From: Rhabdothermincola_A sp041688815
Lineage (GTDB): Bacteria; Actinomycetota; Acidimicrobiia; Acidimicrobiales; Acidimicrobilacustridaceae
Assembly: GCA_041688815.1 (NCBI GenBank)
Contig: JBDNHK010000100.1
Span: 1-64,000, forward strand
Direction of reading: 5' to 3'
DNA length: 64,000 bases
Shown here: one piece after another, positions 7,759 to 14,924 of the stretch
Layout: every line of letters begins with the position of its first letter
How positions within the stretch are numbered: the first letter of the stretch is position 1
Made by a program: the position numbers and the translations under genes
Notes under the pieces: model-generated
The model's database searches: none
What the model was told of the DNA's origin: nothing
The model's input: only the letters and a program-made list of their open reading frames with translations

Positions 7759-8514
7759 GTGGTCCCTGTCCGCGTCAATCCCGATCCCGCAACTGGGGCC
7801 GAGAGCGTGGCCTCGGCTCTCGACGACGGTCGGGCCGAGGGCGCCACCCGGTCCGAGGACGGACCCCCGAAGCTCGACGTACTCAAGGCGTTGGGCGACA
7901 ACACCCGCTACGCGATCTACCTCGAGCTGGCCCGCTCCCCTCTGCCCTTGGCCACGGCCGAGATCGCCGACATTCTCGGCCTTCACGTCAACACGGTGCG
8001 CCCCCACCTCGAGCGCATGCGCGACGTCGGCCTCCTGCGGGTCGACACCGAGACCCGCGGCTCGGTCGGGCGACCCCAGCACCGTTACTCCCTCACCGAC
8101 GACGCCCCGGCCCTGGGCCTCGAGCCGTCGCCCTGGCCGATGCTGGCCCGCACGCTGCTCGCCGCCGCGGCTGCCGGCGGGCTCGAGGGCGACGACCTGG
8201 CTGACGCCGGTCGCCGCCAGGGTGAGGCCGACGCCCGCCGTTGGCCCGATGACGCCGACTGCCTCGACTCCCTCGTCGTAGAACAGGCCCGACTCGGCTT
8301 CGACCCCGAGACCGTCGATCACGCCAACGGCGCCACGATGGCCTTTGCCCACTGCCCGTTCCGCGATCTGGCCGAGAGCCATCCCGACCTGGTGTGCTCG
8401 CTGCACAACGGTCTGGTGGAGGGCTTCGTGACCTCCTGGGACGGCGGCGGGGTGGCCCGGTTCCACCCACTGCTCGATCGCACCCCGTGCCAGGTCGAGG
8501 TCGTCATGCGATGA
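7759..8514 (+). CDS. SufR-like winged-helix transcriptional regulator with C-terminal cysteines
   Basis: The 251-residue protein has an N-terminal ArsR/SufR-type winged helix (about 38-112: LKALGDNTRYAIYLELA, ATAEIADILGLHVNTVRPHLERMRDVGLL, GRPQHRYSLT). The C-terminal effector domain has cysteines at 168, 199, 213 and 244. The HCPF...VCSLHNG...PC pattern matches the Fe-S binding region of SufR repressors. Its neighbours (Mrp and an A-type carrier) fit a role in sensing Fe-S status. GTG 7759 is preferred over the upstream TTG 7735, because TAAACT lies 7 bases before it, in line with other leaderless genes here. A general MarR/ArsR role remains possible. Confidence 0.82.
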   Translation: MVPVRVNPDPATGAESVASALDDGRAEGATRSEDGPPKLDVLKALGDNTRYAIYLELARSPLPLATAEIADILGLHVNTVRPHLERMRDVGLLRVDTETRGSVGRPQHRYSLTDDAPALGLEPSPWPMLARTLLAAAAAGGLEGDDLADAGRRQGEADARRWPDDADCLDSLVVEQARLGFDPETVDHANGATMAFAHCPFRDLAESHPDLVCSLHNGLVEGFVTSWDGGGVARFHPLLDRTPCQVEVVMR

Positions 8515-8575
8515 TTGCGATCGGACCCGTCACCGCTAACCTTGAGCCAAACCGAATCCTCTGGGAGGACCAACT

Positions 8576-8896
8576 GTGATCACCCTCACCGACACCGCTT
8601 CGCTCAAGGTCAAGGAACTCATCGACCAGGACGGCCAAGACGGCCTCATGCTCCGTGTCGCGGTGCGTCCGGGCGGATGCAGCGGCTTCAGCTACGAGAT
8701 GTTCTTCGACACCGAAAAGGACGCCGAGGACATGGTTCTCGACGGCAGCGGCGTCCCTGTCGTAATCGACCCGTCCAGTGCCCAGCTCCTCAGCGGGGCC
8801 ACGCTCGACTACAAGGACGGCCTCCAGGGCGCCGGTTTCGCCATCGACAACCCCAACGCCCAGAAGAGCTGCGGCTGCGGTCAGTCCTTCAGCTGA
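8576..8896 (+). CDS. A-type Fe-S carrier (IscA/ErpA/HesB family)
   Basis: This 106-residue protein carries or inserts Fe-S clusters into apoproteins. The three family cysteines are present: Cys35 in RPGGCSGFSY and Cys99/Cys101 in the C-terminal SCGCGQSF. The start is GTG 8576, with a GGGAGGA ribosome site about 6 bases upstream. It lies 61 bases downstream of the SufR-like regulator on the same strand and could be co-transcribed with it. A hairpin terminator follows. The subgroup (ErpA or IscA) is not certain. Confidence 0.93.
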   Translation: MITLTDTASLKVKELIDQDGQDGLMLRVAVRPGGCSGFSYEMFFDTEKDAEDMVLDGSGVPVVIDPSSAQLLSGATLDYKDGLQGAGFAIDNPNAQKSCGCGQSFS

Positions 8897-8918
8897 TCGA
8901 CTCGATCCCGGTTCGACC

Positions 8919-8944
8919 CACGACCGTCCTACGGGGCGGTCGTG
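8919..8944. terminator. Bidirectional terminator between convergent genes
   Basis: An 8-bp perfect inverted repeat, CACGACCG (8919-8926) and CGGTCGTG (8937-8944), with a 10-base loop lies between the end of the A-type carrier gene and the end of the minus-strand thioredoxin-like gene. Confidence 0.6.
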
Positions 8945-8962
8945 TCGCGTCCAGGGCTCGGT

Positions 8963-9937
8963 TCAGGCCGTTGCCGCGTCGAGGGCCTGCGCCAACTCGC
9001 GGGTGTCGAACACGTTGTCGAGCCGCGAGGTGACGGTGCCGTCGGCGCGGGCCACGAAGAGGCTGGGCTCGAAGGTGAGGCCGTAGCGGTCGACCGCCGG
9101 GGTGGTGCCACCCGCCCCGGGGTCAGGGGTCGCCGACGGGTTGACATAGACCTCGGCGTGGACGAAGGCCATGTTCGGACGGCGGGCGGCCTCGGTCGTC
9201 ACCATGTCGAGCACGGGCCCGCACACCGCGGTCTGGCAGTACAGCGGTGTGCTGATCATCAGGGCGACGGCCTGCCCGCTGGCCAGGACGCTGGCCAGGT
9301 CACGCTCGTGAAGCGGGCACTGGGGGTCGCGGGTGCAGACGGGGGTGACGCCACGGGCATCGGCGCCGGTGGGCGTGGCGACAGGGATCATGGCCTGCCC
9401 GGGTTGGACGATCTTCACGTCGCGAGCGGGATCGACCTGGAAACTCTGTTTCGACTCCTGCCCTTCGATCTCGGCGGTGAGGGTCCAGATGCCGGTCTCG
9501 TCGAAGGTGCTGAACAACGGGTAGTAGCCGATCGGGGTGCCCTCGGCGTGGCGTTCGAGGGTGACGTCACGGGCGGCGCCTCCGGGGCTGGTGAGGCGGA
9601 CAGGGAGCACCGGCGGGCCCTCGGTCGTGGGGGGGCCGGCGGCGCTGGCGATGGTGAAAACCGCTCGTTGGGGCAGGCCCGACACGAGGTAGCCGCCTTG
9701 ATAGTTGAACAGCCCGACGAGCTGTGATCCGGTTGTCGTGAGACTTAGGCGGTCGGCGTCGTCGGTTTTGCCCGAGCCCCCGCAGGCGGCCAACAGCGCC
9801 GGGGCTCCCAGCGCCAGAAAGCCGGCACCGCCGATCCGACCGGTGCGCACCAGGAAGGACCGTCGGTCGAGGGGGACCGGGATGCCGGTGGCCCGGCGTG
9901 GCGCGGACGGGTGAGGGGGGTTCGGTGTCGGGACCAT
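8963..9937 (-). CDS. Tat-exported lipoprotein with a thioredoxin-like domain
   Basis: The 324-residue protein has a twin-arginine signal (DRRSFLV, residues 24-30) followed by a hydrophobic stretch and a lipobox LLAAC with Cys52, so it is likely exported folded and lipid-anchored. The middle part looks like an immunoglobulin-like beta domain (about 65-170, including TFDETGIWTLTAEIEG). The C-terminal part resembles thioredoxin: ALMISTPLYCQTAVCGPVLD with Cys234 and Cys239, VYVNP, and LTFEPSLFVARADGTV. The CxxxxC spacing is not the classic CxxC, and two extra cysteines (201 and 207) precede it. Function unknown; a redox or metal-handling role is a guess. Confidence 0.75.
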   Translation of the reverse strand: MVPTPNPPHPSAPRRATGIPVPLDRRSFLVRTGRIGGAGFLALGAPALLAACGGSGKTDDADRLSLTTTGSQLVGLFNYQGGYLVSGLPQRAVFTIASAAGPPTTEGPPVLPVRLTSPGGAARDVTLERHAEGTPIGYYPLFSTFDETGIWTLTAEIEGQESKQSFQVDPARDVKIVQPGQAMIPVATPTGADARGVTPVCTRDPQCPLHERDLASVLASGQAVALMISTPLYCQTAVCGPVLDMVTTEAARRPNMAFVHAEVYVNPSATPDPGAGGTTPAVDRYGLTFEPSLFVARADGTVTSRLDNVFDTRELAQALDAATA

Positions 9938-9963
9938 GCACTGGCGAACCTATCCTCCGTCTG
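9938..9963. promoter_or_regulatory. Overlapping divergent -10 elements
   Basis: The 26-bp gap contains TATCCT (9951-9956), 7 bases before the plus-strand ATG 9964, and a minus-strand TAGGTT (9947-9952), 9 bases before ATG 9937. The two hexamers share bases 9951-9952, so transcription in the two directions may be mutually exclusive. Confidence 0.45.
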
Positions 9964-11583
9964 ATGCCGATCCACATCGCCGACGAGGGTGCGTCCCCTG
10001 CGGTCATCGACCTCGTCATCGACGGTCGATCCGTCACTGTCCCCGACGACGGGTCGTCGCTGCTGGCCGTGCTGCGCGAAGGCCTGGGCATCGCGTCGGT
10101 GAAGGACGGCTGCAGCCCGCAGGGGCAGTGCGGGTGCTGCACGGTTCTCGTCGACGGTGCCCCGCGTGTCGCCTGTGTCACTCCGGTGCGTCGGGTGGCC
10201 GGACGGGTGATCACCACGGTCGACGGTCTGGGTCCGCAGGAGCGTCAGCGCTGGGCCGACGCCTTCCTGGCCACGGGGGCCAGTCAGTGTGGCTTCTGCA
10301 CCCCGGGGATCATCTGCCGACTCGAAGGCCTGCGGGCCAAGGCCGGCGATGCCGACCGTGCCGCCGTCGCCCGGGCGCTGTCGGCGCATCTCTGCCGGTG
10401 CACCGGATGGCAGACCATCGTGGAGGCCTGGTCGTTGGCGGTCAGCGGTGCGGGTTCGGCCGAGGCCGCGCTCGATCGCGACCGTGACCTCGAGGCGGCG
10501 ACCCGGAGGGCAACCCTCGAAGGGGGGGTGGCGCAGCGGGTCGGTCCGGACGTGGCGCTGGGGCGTGGTGGGTTCGCCGACGACGAGGCTCGGCCCGATT
10601 GCCTGGTAGCGGTGTCCGACGGCGCCGGTGGGTGGGCCGTCGGCGAGACCCTCGAAGAGGCTCGGGCGAAGTCGGGCAAGGTGCAGGGCCGCCGTGGGAC
10701 CGAGGTGGCGACCGCACCGCTGGAGGTGCCGGACGGCGACTGGGCGCTCACCTTGCGCACCAGTTGGGTGGAGCCCGCCTACCTCGAGACCGATGCGTCG
10801 TGGTGTTCGCCCGGGGGTGAGCCGGCCAGCCCGTTGGCCAACGGCGGGGCGTTCGGTGCCAAGCAGACCTCGCCCGTCGGGGCGGCAGCCCGCGAGCTGG
10901 CCAACCGGCACGGCCGCCCGGTGCGGGTGTTGTTCTCGCGCGAGGACGCCGTGCGGCTCGGCCCCAAGCGTCCGCCGATCGCGGCCGGGGTGCGCGCCGA
11001 CGGCACCGGGGTGATGAGGGTGGTGAGGACACCCGGCATCGTCGAGGCGGTGCGATCGGTCGCCCCGGGCTTCGTCGTCGAGGAGGTCGATGGGCCGGGA
11101 CCGCCGACATCGGTGGACCTGCGAGCCGCCGGGTGGGCCGAGGCGGCGGTGCTGCTCGCCGCCCTCGACGCTCGGTCCGGGGATTCCCGCGGGATCGGTC
11201 CTGCCCGCCAGGTGCAGATCACGTCACCGGCTGGAGCCGAGGCCACGGTCTCGGTGGGCCTCGACGGCAACGTGCGGGTGCACCTCGAGTGTGGTGCCGT
11301 GCTCGACGAGGTGGTCCTGCGTTCCTACGTCATCGGTGCCGCGCACATGGCTCTCGGGTGGGTGCGCAGCGAAGGGCTCGCGGTGGACGGTGAAGGCGTG
11401 GTGGGCGACCTCACGGTGCGATCGTTCGGCATCCTCCGGGCGGCCGACATGCCCGCGGTCGACGTGGTTCTCGTGCCCAGTGATCGTGAGCCGGTGAACG
11501 GTTCTGACGCCGTGTTCGCGGCAGTGGCGGCGGCGGTGTGGACCAGCCTCGACTGCCCGCCGGTCTGGCCCGTGGGAAGCTGA
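9964..11583 (+). CDS. [2Fe-2S] protein fused to a reduced molybdenum-hydroxylase large-subunit remnant
   Basis: The 539-residue protein starts like the small subunit of xanthine dehydrogenase/CO dehydrogenase. A plant-type [2Fe-2S] domain (DGCSPQGQCGCCTVLVDG, about 43-60) is followed by the alpha-helical [2Fe-2S] domain (QCGFCTPGIICRLEGL and HLCRCTGW). The remaining 370 residues hold short stretches like the large subunit: NGGAFGAK (cf. the GGGFGGK motif) followed by GRPVRVLFSREDAV, and a C-terminal region near AAHMALGW...VGDLTVRSFGI. Most of the 750-residue molybdopterin subunit is missing. It may be an electron-transfer protein or a reduced enzyme; the function is unknown. TATCCT 7 bases upstream supports ATG 9964. 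Confidence 0.75.
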   Translation: MPIHIADEGASPAVIDLVIDGRSVTVPDDGSSLLAVLREGLGIASVKDGCSPQGQCGCCTVLVDGAPRVACVTPVRRVAGRVITTVDGLGPQERQRWADAFLATGASQCGFCTPGIICRLEGLRAKAGDADRAAVARALSAHLCRCTGWQTIVEAWSLAVSGAGSAEAALDRDRDLEAATRRATLEGGVAQRVGPDVALGRGGFADDEARPDCLVAVSDGAGGWAVGETLEEARAKSGKVQGRRGTEVATAPLEVPDGDWALTLRTSWVEPAYLETDASWCSPGGEPASPLANGGAFGAKQTSPVGAAARELANRHGRPVRVLFSREDAVRLGPKRPPIAAGVRADGTGVMRVVRTPGIVEAVRSVAPGFVVEEVDGPGPPTSVDLRAAGWAEAAVLLAALDARSGDSRGIGPARQVQITSPAGAEATVSVGLDGNVRVHLECGAVLDEVVLRSYVIGAAHMALGWVRSEGLAVDGEGVVGDLTVRSFGILRAADMPAVDVVLVPSDREPVNGSDAVFAAVAAAVWTSLDCPPVWPVGS

Positions 11584-11587
11584 TGTC

Positions 11588-11941
11588 ATGAGCAAACCGG
11601 TGGGCCCGTACACCCCGATCGTGCGAGCCGGCGACCTGCTGGTGGTGTCCGGCCAGCTCGGCCTGATAGAGGGCCAGATGGTGTCCGGCGGGGTGGAGGC
11701 CGAGACGACCCAGGCCGTCGCCAACCTCGCCATGTTGTTGGCCGGTGAAGGTTCGGCGTTGGACGAGGTGGTCAAGACCACCGTCTTCTTGCGCCACATG
11801 CGCGACTACGGGCTGATGAACGAGGCCTACACCGAGGCGTTCGGTGACCACCGGCCGGCGCGTTCGGCGGTGGCGGTGGTCGAGCTCCCGATGGTGGGGC
11901 TGGTCGAGATCGAGGCCTGGGCCTATTCGCCCCAGACCTGA
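11588..11941 (+). CDS. RidA/YjgF-family protein
   Basis: The 117-residue protein has the RidA (Rid/YER057c/UK114) fold. The landmarks are an N-terminal GPYTPIVRAGDLLVVSGQLG, AVANLAMLLAGEGSALDEVVKTTVFLRHM and the C-terminal PARSAVAVVELPMVGLVEIEAWAY. RidA proteins deaminate reactive enamines/imines from PLP enzymes and release ammonia. The conserved Arg before the last strand is seen as ARSAV. It starts 4 bases after the preceding stop, so it is probably translated from the same message as the [2Fe-2S] fusion protein. Confidence 0.9.
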   Translation: MSKPVGPYTPIVRAGDLLVVSGQLGLIEGQMVSGGVEAETTQAVANLAMLLAGEGSALDEVVKTTVFLRHMRDYGLMNEAYTEAFGDHRPARSAVAVVELPMVGLVEIEAWAYSPQT

Positions 11942-12000
11942 CGGGCCCGACCCGCGGTCCACCTTTCGGTGCGCGCCGAGGCGGTACTACGATCGGCGCG

Positions 12001-12162
12001 GTGAGCGTTGTCGTCATCGTCGTCGTACTGCTCGTCGTCATCCCCGTCGGCTTTCTCATCACCATGTCCGGGGTGGCGGCGCTGATTGGTTGGGTCACCA
12101 AGTCGCAGGTCGATGCCGAGTTCGAGGGCACCGAGGATCTCGCCATCAGCCAAGGTCAGTGA
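12001..12162 (+). CDS. Small single-pass membrane protein (53 aa)
   Basis: A GTG-started frame of 53 residues encodes a very hydrophobic N-terminal helix (VVVIVVVLLVVIPVGFLIT), a short Gly/Ala stretch with GWVTKSQVDAEFEG, and an acidic polar tail. A TACGAT hexamer (11988-11993) ends 7 bases before the GTG, the spacing seen for leaderless genes in this window. Third positions are GC-rich. Family unknown. Confidence 0.6.
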   Translation: MSVVVIVVVLLVVIPVGFLITMSGVAALIGWVTKSQVDAEFEGTEDLAISQGQ

Positions 12163-12263
12163 CCCAGCGCCGTGCGGCGTGACCCCCGTGCGTCCACTCG
12201 GTGGTCATGCGGGCGTCTGCCAGCGTTCGTCAAGAGACCATCGACGGCGGACCGATGAGCCGC

Positions 12264-12334
12264 TAGCGTCTCCCTTTGTTACGGAAGGTGCTGGGAAGGT
12301 GTTCCGACCCCGCAGGACAGAAAGGGGTGTCGGA
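12264..12334 (+). promoter_or_regulatory. Promoter -10 and leader of the cold-shock gene
   Basis: A TAGCGT hexamer (12264-12269) is followed by a leader of about 60 bases. The leader ends with AAAGGGG, 7 bases before the GTG of the cold-shock gene. Unlike most genes here, this one would have a 5' leader; cold-shock mRNAs are often regulated through theirs. Confidence 0.45.
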
Positions 12335-12535
12335 GTGGCCTCCGGTACCGTGAAATGGTTCAACGCCGAGAAGGGTTACGGCTTCATCTCCCGCGAGGGT
12401 GGCCCCGACGTGTTCGTGCACTACAGCGCGATCCAGGGTTCGGGCTATCGCTCTCTCGAGGAGGGCCAGGCTGTCGAGTTCGAGGTGACCAGCGGCCCCA
12501 AGGGCGATCAGGCGCAGGACGTTCGCCCGATCTGA
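12335..12535 (+). CDS. Cold-shock domain protein (CspA family)
   Basis: The 66-residue single-domain protein binds single-stranded RNA/DNA and prevents mRNA secondary structure. Both nucleic-acid motifs are present: KGYGFIS (RNP1, residues 13-19) and VFVHYSAI (RNP2, 27-34). The GTG start gives the canonical VASGTVKWFN beginning and is preceded by AAAGGGG. A strong hairpin terminator follows 27 bases after the stop. Confidence 0.96.
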   Translation: MASGTVKWFNAEKGYGFISREGGPDVFVHYSAIQGSGYRSLEEGQAVEFEVTSGPKGDQAQDVRPI

Positions 12536-12562
12536 TCCAGGCCTGACGAGAGCTTTCCATGC

Positions 12563-12590
12563 AACGGGTCGCCTCTCGGGGCGGCCCGTT
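12563..12590. terminator. Terminator between the cold-shock gene and the GlnR-like gene
   Basis: An 11-bp stem with one G-T pair (12563-12573 and 12580-12590) and a 6-base loop, followed on the plus strand by CGCATTTGT. It lies between convergent genes. Confidence 0.65.
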
Positions 12591-12669
12591 CGCATTTGTC
12601 GCCCGGATCAGGTGGCGAGGGGAAGGGCCCGGGACCGAGCCACGCTCGCGGTGCTTCGCGCGGCCAGCA

Positions 12670-13350
12670 CTACAGGCTCCAGCGGGACTGGCCGAAGCGG
12701 TAGCCGACGCTGCGCACGGTCTGGATGAGGCCGGCATGCTGCTCGCCCAGCTTGGCGCGCAGGCGGCGGATGTGGACGTCGACGGTGCGGGCCCCGCCGT
12801 AGTACTCGTAGCCCCACACCCGGCTCAGGAGGGTCTCGCGGGTGAAGACCTTGCCCGGGTGCGACGAGAGGAACTTCAACAGTTCGTACTCCATGTAGGT
12901 GAGGTCGAGGGGCTTGCTGGCGATGGCGGCTTGGTAGGTCTCGAGGTTCAGGACGAGTTCGCCGTACTCGATGAGCTCCGGGCGGGTGCCCCGTCCGGTT
13001 CGCCAGAACAGGTGTTTGAGTCGGGCCTCGAGCTCGCGGGGGTGGAACGGGGCCAGGCAGAAGTCGTCGAACAGGTCGTCGCGGAGCTCGAGGTCGGCGA
13101 GTTGCGCGCCGCTGATCAACAGCAGCGTGGGTTCGAGAGGGACGTCGCGCTTGCGCAGCGTCCGGCACAGGGCGAAGGCCCGTTCAGGGTCGCTGTGAGC
13201 CGAAACGATCGCGCCGGCCCATCCGTCCTCGGGTTCGAGGCGCGCCGCCTCGGTCTCGTCGGCGACCGCCTTCCAGGGATAACCGGCCAGATCGAGGGCC
13301 TGGGCCAGCTCCGGGGGGGCCGGATCGGGGAACAGCAGGACGGGTTCCAT
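12670..13350 (-). CDS. GlnR-like OmpR-family regulator with degenerate receiver
   Basis: The 226-residue protein has a degenerate N-terminal receiver (1-115) and a C-terminal winged helix (about 125-222). The winged helix (LDLTYMEYELLKFLSSHPG, GYEYYGGARTVDVHIRRLR, LIQTVRSVGYRF) is very close to actinobacterial GlnR. In the receiver the phospho-acceptor Asp position reads GAIVSAHSD, and the usual Lys of KPF is Ala (LAPF), so classic phosphorylation is unlikely. GlnR activates nitrogen-assimilation genes. The gene follows a glutamine synthetase gene by 3 bases on the same strand and faces a second one, which supports a nitrogen role. Confidence 0.85.
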   Translation of the reverse strand: MEPVLLFPDPAPPELAQALDLAGYPWKAVADETEAARLEPEDGWAGAIVSAHSDPERAFALCRTLRKRDVPLEPTLLLISGAQLADLELRDDLFDDFCLAPFHPRELEARLKHLFWRTGRGTRPELIEYGELVLNLETYQAAIASKPLDLTYMEYELLKFLSSHPGKVFTRETLLSRVWGYEYYGGARTVDVHIRRLRAKLGEQHAGLIQTVRSVGYRFGQSRWSL

Positions 13351-13353
13351 GGC

Positions 13354-14688
13354 TCACCAGGTGGGCAGGTAGCGATCGAGCTCGAACTGGGTGACCTGGG
13401 TCTTGTAGTCGAACCACTCAGATCGCTTGTTGCGGAGGAACCATTCGAAGATGTGCTCGCCGAGGGCCTCGGCCACGAGCTCTGACTCCTCCATGGCGTC
13501 GAGCGCGTCGCTGAGCGACTGGGGGAGCGGCCGGATGCCTTCCGCGGCGCGTTCGGCGTCGGTCATCTCGAAGACGTTGGCCACCGATTCCGGAGGGAGT
13601 TCGTAGCCGTCCTCGATGCCCTTGAGGCCGGCGGCGAGGATCACCGAGTAGGCGAGGTAGGGGTTGCAGGCGGGGTCGGGGGCGCGGTACTCGATGCGGG
13701 TCGAGGACTGCTTGCCCCGCTTGGTGACCGGCACCCGCACGAGGGCGGAGCGGTTGTTGCGGGCCCAGGTGACGTACACCGGCGCTTCGTAGCCGGCGAT
13801 GAGTCGCTTGTAGGAGTTGACGAGCTGGTTGGTGACGGCGGTGATCTCCGGGGCATGGTGCAGGAGCCCGGCGATGAAACCGCGCGCCACCTTCGACAGC
13901 CCGTACTGGTCGCCCGGCTCGTGGAAGGCGTTCTCGTCGCCCTCGAAGAGCGACAGGTGGGTGTGCATTCCTGACCCCTGCACCCCCGACAGCGGCTTGG
14001 GCATGAACGTGGCGTAGGCCCCCTGTTCGAGGGCGATCTCGCGTACGACCATGCGGAACGTCATCACGTTGTCGGCCATGGTGAGGGCGTCGGTGTAGCG
14101 CAGGTCGATCTCGTGTTGGCTCGGCGCGTCCTCGTGGAACGAGTACTCGACCGGAATGCCCATGTTCTCGAGGACGAGGAGGGTGCGCTTGCGCAGGTCG
14201 CTGGCGACGTCGGCGGTGGTGAGATCGAAGTACGAGCCGGTGTCTAGGGGTTCGAGCGGGTGTCGGGGGTCGCCCTTGGCGAAGTAGAAGAACTCCATCT
14301 CGGGGGCGGCCATGAACGAAAAGCCCCGGTCGTGGGCCCGGTCGAGGTTGCGCTTCAGCACCTGGCGGGGGTCGCCCTCGAAGGGGGTGCCGTCGGGGCT
14401 GAGGATGTCGCAGAACATGCGTCCGGAGACGTCGGTGGAGTCACCCCAGGGCAACAGTTCGAACGTGTTCGGGTCGGGCTTGGCGAGGACGTCGCTCTCC
14501 TGGACCCGGCTGAAACCGTCGATGGCCGAACCGTCGAAGTGCATGCCCTCGTCGAAGGCGTTCTCGAGCTCGGCGGGGGAGATGGCCACCGATTTGAGCT
14601 GCCCGTTCACGTCGGTGAACCACAGACGGATGAGGCGGACGCCGCGCTCCTCGACGGTGCGCAGCACGTAATCCTGCGGGCGTTCCAT
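13354..14688 (-). CDS. Type I glutamine synthetase, alpha-like
   Basis: The 444-residue enzyme makes glutamine from glutamate, ammonia and ATP, or a gamma-glutamyl analogue. Family motifs are present: FDGSAIDGFSRVQESD (about 50-65), AAPEMEFF, QGSGMHTHLSLF, NSYKRLIAGYEAP and RIEYRAPDPACNPYLA. The beta-subtype adenylylation motif is absent; the matching region is DGYELPPE. It therefore resembles GSI-alpha or the GlnA2-4 group of actinobacteria rather than the GlnE-regulated enzyme. The start is ATG 14688; an upstream in-frame ATG adds 22 unrelated residues. A GAGAAT hexamer sits 6 bases upstream. The GlnR-like gene follows directly. Confidence 0.92.
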   Translation of the reverse strand: MERPQDYVLRTVEERGVRLIRLWFTDVNGQLKSVAISPAELENAFDEGMHFDGSAIDGFSRVQESDVLAKPDPNTFELLPWGDSTDVSGRMFCDILSPDGTPFEGDPRQVLKRNLDRAHDRGFSFMAAPEMEFFYFAKGDPRHPLEPLDTGSYFDLTTADVASDLRKRTLLVLENMGIPVEYSFHEDAPSQHEIDLRYTDALTMADNVMTFRMVVREIALEQGAYATFMPKPLSGVQGSGMHTHLSLFEGDENAFHEPGDQYGLSKVARGFIAGLLHHAPEITAVTNQLVNSYKRLIAGYEAPVYVTWARNNRSALVRVPVTKRGKQSSTRIEYRAPDPACNPYLAYSVILAAGLKGIEDGYELPPESVANVFEMTDAERAAEGIRPLPQSLSDALDAMEESELVAEALGEHIFEWFLRNKRSEWFDYKTQVTQFELDRYLPTW

Positions 14689-14755
14689 ACCCGGATTCTC
14701 GCACAGTGTTCGTCGCGGTCCCAGAGCGGCTTGGCCCGATACCGTCCGGTTCATC

Positions 14756-14776
14756 TAGCGTTCACAAGCTGGCAAC
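14756..14776 (+). promoter_or_regulatory. glnA promoter -10 with candidate GlnR box
   Basis: A TAGCGT hexamer (14756-14761) overlaps TTCAC (14761-14765), which is 6 bases from GCAAC (14772-14776). The pair TTCAC-n6-GCAAC differs at one conserved base from the GlnR consensus GTnAC-n6-GnAAC. It lies between the two divergent glutamine synthetase genes. Binding is inference. Confidence 0.4.
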
Positions 14777-14924
14777 AGGTCGGAAAAGGCCCGCTGCGAG
14801 TTTGCCCACGGCTCGGCTCCGGCGTTCCGTCCGGTGTGTTCAGATGGTGTGCCCGGGTTCCCACGTCGATCCGAAGCACACAACCCCCAACGCGGCGCCT
14901 CGGCCGCACCCATCAGGAGGAACC

